Shown here one piece after another: positions 20,793 to 26,746 of a DNA stretch of 26,746 nucleotides. Location of the stretch: the NCBI GenBank assembly GCA_934247875.1, contig CAKQJZ010000019.1, forward strand, positions 1 through 26,746, written 5' to 3'. Within the stretch, counting starts at the first letter, position 1; the number at the start of each line of letters is the position of its first letter. Position numbers and translations under genes: made by a program. Below the pieces are notes generated by a model. That model did no database searches, was not told the origin of the DNA, and saw only the letters and a program-made list of their open reading frames with translations. Source of the stretch: an uncultured Spirochaetales bacterium. Its GTDB lineage: Bacteria > Spirochaetota > Spirochaetia > Sphaerochaetales > Sphaerochaetaceae.

Positions 20793-23450
20793 ATGGCAAG
20801 CAAAACAATCAATATTGATGATATCGAATACCTTTTGACAGATGCTATAACAGGACCAAAAGAAGAATTCCTAAAGAACTTCATGGAAGCTTATTCATTT
20901 CCAAAAGCAACATATAAGAAGCTAGAGACTTCAGGTCCTGATAGAGATGGATATTATTCTGTAAAACAGAAAATGCTCTATAAAGAACTAGGGCAAAACG
21001 TAAACATGGAGCATGCTTATTTTGATGCTATCCAGCATGCAAATGCAAAAGAAAGATTTGTTATTATCAATAACTTTGATAGGTTTATGGCCAAAGACAT
21101 GGCATCAGATAAAGGTATAGATATACCGTTTGATGAACTACCTGATAGCTATGAGTTCTTCCTCCCTTGGACAGGTCGTGAGATAACAGAAACTTTAGTC
21201 GAAAACCCTGCAGATGTTAAAGCAGCTGCAAAAATGAGACATCTGTATGAATCAATTGCTAAAAGCAATGAGGAAATGGATACAAAAGCACTTAATGTGT
21301 TCCTTACACGAATCCTATTCTGCTACTTCGCTGATGATACAGGTATTTTCCCTCAAAAGAACCAATTCATAGACTCTGTCATAAACAATACAAATGAAGA
21401 CGGAAAAGATCTTGGAGATTATTTAACAAGACTCTTCAATGTTCTTGATATGCCAGAAAACAAACGGGTCGATATCCATCCATGTTTTAAGCACTTTCCA
21501 TATGTTAATGGAGGTCTATTCAGAGACCATTACGACGCACCTCGATTTACTAAAGAATCAAGAAAGAAACTAATCGAAGGAGGAGCTCTTGACTGGTCAG
21601 CAATCAACCCTGACATCTTCGGTTCAATGTTCCAAGCTGTTATAGACCCAGAACAAAGAAGACACCTCGGACAGCATTATACAAGCGTTACTAATATCAT
21701 GAAGGTCTTGAAGCCATTATTCCTTGATGGCTTAACTGCAGAACTAGATAAAATTGCTGAACTCCCATTAAGCATAGAACGCGACAAGAAACTGAAAGCA
21801 TTCAGAGCAAAACTATCAAAGATTAAAATATTCGACCCAGCTTGTGGCTCTGGCAACTTCCTAATCATTGCCTACAAAGAACTATGTCACCTTGAAATGA
21901 GAACAATAGAGCTGTTCTTCAATAAAGAGCTTATGTTCTTAGATATCCAGCTTGATCACTTCTATGGAATTGAAATTGATGACTTCCCATGTGAGATTGC
22001 TCGTCTATCTCTTTGGCTCTCTCAGCATCAGATAAACATGGAATGCACAGAACGCTTCGGACAAGCAAACCCGACTCTACCTCTAACAACATCAGGCCAT
22101 ATCATATGTGGCAATGCTCTAAGACTAGATTGGAATGAAGTATGCCCTGTCGAAAAGGATGATATTGTATACCTATGTGGTAATCCTCCATATGCAGGAG
22201 GGTATTTACTTACTGAAGAACAAAGAAAAGATAAAGAGCATATTCTTCAAACTGTTCCGAATAATGGGTTTCAAGACTACATATCTTGCTGGTTTTTGTT
22301 AGGAACAAAATATATTTCTCAAAATAAGAATACTAAGTTAGCTTTTGTTACTACAAACTCTATAACTCAAGGCATGCAAGTATCGCTATGGCCTGTTATT
22401 TTCTCTCTCAATGTTGAGATAGCATTTGCATATAAAAGTTTCAAATGGAAGAATAATGCTTCTCACAATGCAGGAGTTTCTGTCACTATTATTGGATTAC
22501 AAAATAAATATGATAATGAAAAGTACATTTACACAAAAGAACAACGTATAGAAGTTAATAATATAGGTCCTTATCTTATACCAGGATTTACTAATATAGT
22601 GACTCCAAGAAAAACACCATTTTTACACGGATTACCATTAATCAACTTCGGAGCTAAATTTGCAGATGGGGGAAATCTAATCCTAACCACAGAAGAAAAA
22701 CAAAAAATAATCAAAGATTATCCCGAAGCTAAAAAATTTATTAGAAAACTTATGGGGGCAGAAGAATATATAAATGGAAAAGATCGCTGGTGTTTATGGG
22801 TTGATGACCTAGAGGTATCTGCTGCATTATTAATACCACCTATAAAAAAACGTATTGATGCAGTAAGAGTTTTTAGATTGACAAGCAAGAAAAAATCAAC
22901 ACAACAATGGGCTCAAGTGCCTTGGGCTCCAACAGAAAACAGGTTTAATATCACCAGCCCTTCTATTATTATTCCGGCCATTACTTCTGAAAATCGATTA
23001 TACATTCCATTAGGATTTCTTCCTCCGAATATTGTTGTTACTAATCGTGCTTTTGTTGCTTATAATGCTCCATTATGGCTATTTTCTTTCTTGATATCAT
23101 CAATACACATGACTTGGATGCGTGCTGTTTCTGGAAGATTAAAAACAGATTACAGCTATTCTAATACCGTTTGTTACAATACTTTTCCTTTCATTGCACT
23201 AACAGATAAGCAAATAAAACTACTCGAAGAATCTGCGATGGCTATCTTAGAAGCTCGAGAGAATCACTATGACTGTACAATGGCACAGCTTTACAATCCA
23301 GAATCAATGCCTGATGATCTTAAAGCAGCACATGAAGCTAATGATTTATTGGTTGATAGCTTATATTCAAAGAATGGATTTAGAAATGATGAAGAGCGTT
23401 TAGCTGAGTTGTTTAAACGTTATGAATTAATGACAAAGGGGAATAACTGA
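20793..23450 (+). CDS. MmeI/YeeA-like adenine-N6 DNA methyltransferase with degenerate nuclease domain
   Basis: 885 residues with MmeI-family order. An N-terminal nuclease-like region (about 20-130) is followed by a helical spacer (about 140-300) with RILFCYFADDTGIFP, FPYVNGGLF, WSAINPDIFGSMF and LGQHYTS (motif X). The methylase core has FDPACGSGNF (347-356, motif I, SAM) and GNPPY (463-467, motif IV, the adenine-N6 signature). The C-terminal target-recognition part starts at about 600. In MmeI the N-terminal part is a D...ExK nuclease. Here the equivalent stretch reads DGYYSV...KMLYKELGQN (52-69), with the acidic positions apparently replaced, so cutting probably falls to partner proteins. 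It is the first of four overlapping genes; the stop TGA overlaps the helicase ATG. It should protect host DNA and set target specificity. Confidence 0.88.
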   Translation: MASKTINIDDIEYLLTDAITGPKEEFLKNFMEAYSFPKATYKKLETSGPDRDGYYSVKQKMLYKELGQNVNMEHAYFDAIQHANAKERFVIINNFDRFMAKDMASDKGIDIPFDELPDSYEFFLPWTGREITETLVENPADVKAAAKMRHLYESIAKSNEEMDTKALNVFLTRILFCYFADDTGIFPQKNQFIDSVINNTNEDGKDLGDYLTRLFNVLDMPENKRVDIHPCFKHFPYVNGGLFRDHYDAPRFTKESRKKLIEGGALDWSAINPDIFGSMFQAVIDPEQRRHLGQHYTSVTNIMKVLKPLFLDGLTAELDKIAELPLSIERDKKLKAFRAKLSKIKIFDPACGSGNFLIIAYKELCHLEMRTIELFFNKELMFLDIQLDHFYGIEIDDFPCEIARLSLWLSQHQINMECTERFGQANPTLPLTTSGHIICGNALRLDWNEVCPVEKDDIVYLCGNPPYAGGYLLTEEQRKDKEHILQTVPNNGFQDYISCWFLLGTKYISQNKNTKLAFVTTNSITQGMQVSLWPVIFSLNVEIAFAYKSFKWKNNASHNAGVSVTIIGLQNKYDNEKYIYTKEQRIEVNNIGPYLIPGFTNIVTPRKTPFLHGLPLINFGAKFADGGNLILTTEEKQKIIKDYPEAKKFIRKLMGAEEYINGKDRWCLWVDDLEVSAALLIPPIKKRIDAVRVFRLTSKKKSTQQWAQVPWAPTENRFNITSPSIIIPAITSENRLYIPLGFLPPNIVVTNRAFVAYNAPLWLFSFLISSIHMTWMRAVSGRLKTDYSYSNTVCYNTFPFIALTDKQIKLLEESAMAILEARENHYDCTMAQLYNPESMPDDLKAAHEANDLLVDSLYSKNGFRNDEERLAELFKRYELMTKGNN

Positions 23451-25384
23451 TGCCAGAGATAGCTCACATTACATATGAACACAATACCTCTATACCTGAG
23501 CATGATAACCAGGGCATGAGACTTATGCAGCGCAAGGTTTATGATAGAAGGAATGAACAGTACATTCTTTTAAAAGCCCCTCCTGCTTCGGGTAAATCTC
23601 GTGCATGCATGTATATCGCATTAGATAAACTCTACTTTCAAGGATTAAAGAAAGTAATCATAGCAGTTCCTGAGAAAACTATTGCATCCTCATTCAAGAA
23701 TACAGATCTTCGTTCTGGTGGTTTCTTTAGAGATTGGTGTGTCGACAAAAACTATAATCTATGTGTCGGTGGTTCTGACTCTGGAAAAGTATCGAAATTC
23801 CGTGCTTTTTTGAAAGATCCTGGAGCAAAGGTCCTGCTATGTACCCATGCAACATTAAGATTTGCTTATGATGACCTTAATAATGATAAGTCTTTTGACA
23901 ACTGCTTCCTTTGTATTGATGAATTCCATCACACTTCTGCTGATGTCAACAATAGCAGACTTGGTAATCTGATTTCTAACATCTATAGAAATTCTGATGC
24001 TCATATCCTCGCTATGACAGGGTCTTACTTCCGAGGAGATGGTGTTCCTGTCCTAGATTCAGAAGTTGAACGAGGTTTCACTAGTGTTACATACACATAC
24101 TACGAACAACTTTCATCATATAAATATCTGAAGACAATCAACCTTTCTTATGACTTCTATGCAGGTACTTATTTCAGTGTCTTAGAAAAAGACCTTGATT
24201 TAGATAAGAAGACAATCATTCATATCCCAAACATAAACTCAAGAGAATCAACAAAAGAAAAGTACGATGAAGTAGATAGAATTCTTGATATCATTGGCGA
24301 TGTTGAAGACCAAGATGAAGATACTGGCGTATACCTAGTTCGTGGAAAAAACGGCAAGCTTCTTAAAGTTGTTGACCTCGTTGAAGATGATACTAAAGAA
24401 CGTGCTAAACGTGAAAAGTATGTCAGGGATAATGCAGATAAACATGATGCAATAGATATTATCATTGCTCTGAACCTTGCTAAGGAAGGCTTTGACTGGC
24501 CTGCATGTGAACATATGTTAACTATTGGTTATCGTGGTTCATTGACTGAAATAGTTCAGATCATCGGTCGTTGCACTCGTGATTATCCTGGCAAAACTGA
24601 GGCTGCTTTTACTAATGTAATTGCAGAACCTGACTCTACTGAATCTGATACAGTAGAAGCAGTAAACAACCTTTTAAAGGCTGTAACAGCTTCTCTTCTT
24701 ATGGAACAGGTTCTTGCTCCTAAATGGGATTACAAGGCAAAGCTGCCAAAGCTAAAACTACTTCAACCAGAAACAGATAAAGCTAGAAATATCATTGATA
24801 ACGAAATGACAGATTTAATCTCTTCAATTATGACCAATCCTGAAGTACAAAAAGTCATAATGAAAAAGAATCCTGCAAAACTGATTAATAAAGGAATAAT
24901 TCCGCAAATTCTCCTCGATAAGCACCCAGATCTCTCTGCTCATGATCGAGAAGCAATCAGACAGGAAGTTGTGTCACAACTTGTATTAGGCTCTGTAAAG
25001 TCTAATGCAGAGAAAATAGATGATGAAAGAAAAAAATCAGATATGCGTCTTTTAAGATTTGCAGATGGATTGATTGTCGACATTAGAGATTTAGATATTA
25101 ACCTTATCGACTCAATCAACCCTTTCGAAAAGGCATACCAAATAATTGCGAAATCTATAGATAAAGCAACTTTAGCAACCATTAAAGATGCTATTGATAA
25201 ACAAATGAATAGAATTCAATTTGTCCCTGATAACGAAATAAGAATCTATTGGCCTCAAGTAATTGCTTTTAATGAAGAATATGGCCGTATCCCAGACCGT
25301 TTTTCTGCTGATCCATATGAAGCACGACTTGGAGAAGTGCTATATTACTTGGCTCAACAGAAAATGGAGTTAAAAGATGAATGA
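23450..25384 (+). CDS. SF2 (DEAD/DEAH-type) helicase/translocase
   Basis: 644 residues. Motif I is APPASGKS (43-50), motif II is DEFH (157-160, in CIDEFHHTS), and motif III is TGS (190-192). The second RecA lobe has AKEGFDWP (344-351, motif V) and QIIGRCTRD (370-378, motif VI). It should hydrolyse ATP and move along or remodel DNA, as HsdR or Res subunits do, but no nuclease motif is seen in it. The last 50 residues carry F607-x4-G-R-I-P then E624-x-x-L, a pattern repeated at the N-terminus of the next protein. Its ATG overlaps the methyltransferase stop (TGATG) after AAGGGG, and it overlaps the nuclease gene by 8 nt. A role as the motor of a restriction complex is inference from context. Confidence 0.9.
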   Translation: MPEIAHITYEHNTSIPEHDNQGMRLMQRKVYDRRNEQYILLKAPPASGKSRACMYIALDKLYFQGLKKVIIAVPEKTIASSFKNTDLRSGGFFRDWCVDKNYNLCVGGSDSGKVSKFRAFLKDPGAKVLLCTHATLRFAYDDLNNDKSFDNCFLCIDEFHHTSADVNNSRLGNLISNIYRNSDAHILAMTGSYFRGDGVPVLDSEVERGFTSVTYTYYEQLSSYKYLKTINLSYDFYAGTYFSVLEKDLDLDKKTIIHIPNINSRESTKEKYDEVDRILDIIGDVEDQDEDTGVYLVRGKNGKLLKVVDLVEDDTKERAKREKYVRDNADKHDAIDIIIALNLAKEGFDWPACEHMLTIGYRGSLTEIVQIIGRCTRDYPGKTEAAFTNVIAEPDSTESDTVEAVNNLLKAVTASLLMEQVLAPKWDYKAKLPKLKLLQPETDKARNIIDNEMTDLISSIMTNPEVQKVIMKKNPAKLINKGIIPQILLDKHPDLSAHDREAIRQEVVSQLVLGSVKSNAEKIDDERKKSDMRLLRFADGLIVDIRDLDINLIDSINPFEKAYQIIAKSIDKATLATIKDAIDKQMNRIQFVPDNEIRIYWPQVIAFNEEYGRIPDRFSADPYEARLGEVLYYLAQQKMELKDE

Positions 25385-26510
25385 TAAAGATTTTTTACTA
25401 GAAATCTTTAACTCTGATTATTTAGGTTTGATAGATAAAGTTCCTTTACCTAAAAAAGCTGAACCAAGAGTCGAGACTAATCTAGCAAGTCAGAAAGAGA
25501 AAGAAGTTCAAGACTGGATTGATACTCACGGCAGGGAACCATCTGAAAAATCACAAGATATAACAGAGCGAATTCTTGCTAAACGCCATAAGGCGATGAA
25601 GAAGGACGTAAAAACTGTCAATGATGACAATCCTTTAAACTCTCCCCTACTTGATGAATTGTTATCAAAACTTGAAAGAAATAACTCTATTTATGATTTT
25701 TCTAATTCATTGTTAACAAAGCCTAGCGAGAAGCCTCGTAAGACTAATGACTTCGTTGCACAACGAAAACCAATGAAGAACTTTAATCAATATGAGCCTA
25801 TGTTCATTAAAGTCCAAAGAGAAATTGAATCAAAAGCTCGACAGATTGTTCCTTTTACCGCAACTGGTTTAGAGGTTGGTAATTTCTATATCGCAGGTGG
25901 TCTACTTTGTTATATCGATGAAATATATGAAAAAGTCAGAACCTCTTTTGGCAGAATCGATAAGAGAATACATGTCATTTTTGCTAATGGTACTGAGAGC
26001 AATATGCTCTTTGCTACCTTTCAGAAGATCATGTCTACTGAAAATGGACGTACTGTAAAAGCACCTCAAATTGATAATAAAGAATTTGAGTTAAGCAATG
26101 AAGATGTTCAAACAGGCATTATATATATCTTACGTTCTGCTTCAGATGATGAGACTGTGACTCAATTTGGAAAAGAACTATATAAAATTGGCTATACTAG
26201 CACTACTGTAGAAGAAAGAATCAAGAATGCTGCGAATAAGCCAACATATTTATGCGCTCCTGTAATAATCATGGAACAGTGGAAGTGTCAGAATCTCAAT
26301 GCTCGTGCACTTGAAACATTCTTGCATCGGTTCTTTGCCTCTGAACAAAAGCAAATTCAAGTCCATAACAAAGGAAAAACTCAGGTTGCTTCAGAATGGT
26401 ATCACGTACCTTTGGATGTTTTGGAAAAGACTATTCCTCTAATCATATGTGGAGAAATCGTAAACTACAGATATGACTCTTTAAAAAGAGATCTCATGAG
26501 GGTGAAATAA
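25377..26510 (+). CDS. GIY-YIG nuclease (T5orf172/MUG113-like) with N-terminal extension
   Basis: 377 residues. Residues about 40-75 hold an EVQDWIDTHGREPS...E-x-x-L element, and 197-225 hold KRIHVIFANGTESNM then NGRTV, a segment common in this GIY-YIG family. The nuclease domain runs from about 246 to 350: GIIYIL (247-252) and YKIGYT (269-274) replace GIY and YIG, with catalytic Arg281 (VEERI), metal-binding Glu313 and His317 (ARALETFLHRFF), and EWY (340-342), typical of T5orf172 proteins. The fold needs one metal ion and cuts DNA. GGAG stands 7 nt before the ATG inside the helicase gene. It is the only intact nuclease seen in the operon and so is the likely cutting subunit. Whether it needs the helicase is unknown. 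Confidence 0.88.
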   Translation: MNDKDFLLEIFNSDYLGLIDKVPLPKKAEPRVETNLASQKEKEVQDWIDTHGREPSEKSQDITERILAKRHKAMKKDVKTVNDDNPLNSPLLDELLSKLERNNSIYDFSNSLLTKPSEKPRKTNDFVAQRKPMKNFNQYEPMFIKVQREIESKARQIVPFTATGLEVGNFYIAGGLLCYIDEIYEKVRTSFGRIDKRIHVIFANGTESNMLFATFQKIMSTENGRTVKAPQIDNKEFELSNEDVQTGIIYILRSASDDETVTQFGKELYKIGYTSTTVEERIKNAANKPTYLCAPVIIMEQWKCQNLNARALETFLHRFFASEQKQIQVHNKGKTQVASEWYHVPLDVLEKTIPLIICGEIVNYRYDSLKRDLMRVK

Positions 26511-26710
26511 TGGCTAGAACTAAACGTGAAAACACCTGGAAGAATCTTAGTATACAAATCGATGAGAAACTGTATAACCTCCTTAAAGAAGAAGCAGAAT
26601 CTGAAGCTAGAACACTAACTGCAACTGTTGAGATTATACTTCGTGAGCATTTCTCAAAAACAAATAATAAAACTCTTGATCTGCAAACGGGGATGAAAAA
26701 CTGCATTTAA
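26510..26710 (+). CDS. Ribbon-helix-helix (CopG/Arc-like) protein
   Basis: 66 residues. KNLSIQIDEKLYNLLKEEA forms a beta strand plus helix 1, and ARTLTATVEIILREHF forms the turn and helix 2, the ribbon-helix-helix fold that dimerises to bind DNA. Its ATG overlaps the nuclease stop (TAATG) after GAGGG, so it is translated with the defence genes. The likely role is autorepression of the operon, for example at the dyads in 20742-20777. An antitoxin role is possible, but no toxin gene is visible before the window ends. The tail after residue 50 is polar and probably disordered. Confidence 0.75.
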   Translation: MARTKRENTWKNLSIQIDEKLYNLLKEEAESEARTLTATVEIILREHFSKTNNKTLDLQTGMKNCI

Positions 26711-26736
26711 GTGCATGAATCAAGGTTTTTGATCCC
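26690..26736. other. Long imperfect hairpin at the end of the defence operon
   Basis: GGGATGAAAAAC (26690-26701) pairs with GTTTTTGATCCC (26725-26736) in 11 of 12 positions, with one G-G mismatch. The 23-nt loop can itself form TGCA/TGCA (26702-26705, 26712-26715). The left arm overlaps the last codons of the ribbon-helix-helix gene. No T-run follows. It could end the transcript, protect its 3' end, or mark the edge of a mobile segment. Only 10 bases follow in the window. Confidence 0.45.
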
Positions 26737-26746
26737 TATAACGCAG

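Noticed and set aside
26719..26733. ATCAA-GGTTT-TTGAT as a separate small terminator
   Set aside because: Only five weak pairs, and the same bases take part in the much longer 26690-26736 pairing.

Overview
The window looks like chromosomal DNA of a low-GC, anaerobic, probably host-associated bacterium, most likely a spirochaete (Treponema/Sphaerochaeta type). The reasons are: a periplasmic binding protein whose leader ends in VFAQGAAEKK, an export-signal style common in those genera; a short ParE/ParC pair of the Bacteroidota/spirochaete kind; and an ATP-grasp protein with two receiver-like domains known from the same groups. Canonical AGGAGG ribosome sites and -35/-10 promoters argue against Bacteroidota. 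The lineage call is inference.

Layout. 1-118: tail of a PD-(D/E)XK nuclease-family ORF. 191-1528 (-): NADP-type glutamate dehydrogenase gdhA, sharing a cUUCGg terminator with that ORF. 1728-6022 (+): a tiny membrane protein, a 979-residue receiver/PEP-synthase-like ATP-grasp protein, and an iron alcohol dehydrogenase. 5997-10478 (-): an overlapping parE-parC-pseudouridine synthase operon. 10518-12146 (+): a Schlafen/AlbA-type regulator gene whose promoter is covered by an array of CTCAAA elements at helical spacings. 12256-19691 (-): a seven-gene sugar-phosphate operon, transcribed as aldolase, split transketolase, PfkB kinase, then a binding protein, ATPase and fused permease of the AfuABC/FbpABC family. 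19869-20651 (+): a divergent DeoR repressor with three phased inverted repeats in the shared control region. 20793-26710 (+): four overlapping genes, namely an MmeI-like adenine methyltransferase with an apparently dead nuclease domain, an SF2 helicase, a GIY-YIG nuclease and a ribbon-helix-helix protein.

The best candidate for a poorly described system is the last operon, a restriction-like defence module whose methylase, motor and nuclease are on separate, translationally coupled genes. The next most interesting items are the phased CTCAAA operator array with its Schlafen-family regulator, and the sugar catabolic operon, where the 'iron' transporter family label probably misleads. Two promoters place TATAAT-like -10 boxes exactly 6 nt before an ATG that has no Shine-Dalgarno site, suggesting leaderless mRNAs. 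No tRNA, rRNA, insertion sequence or CRISPR array was recognised, and no stretch over 300 bases lacks a gene.
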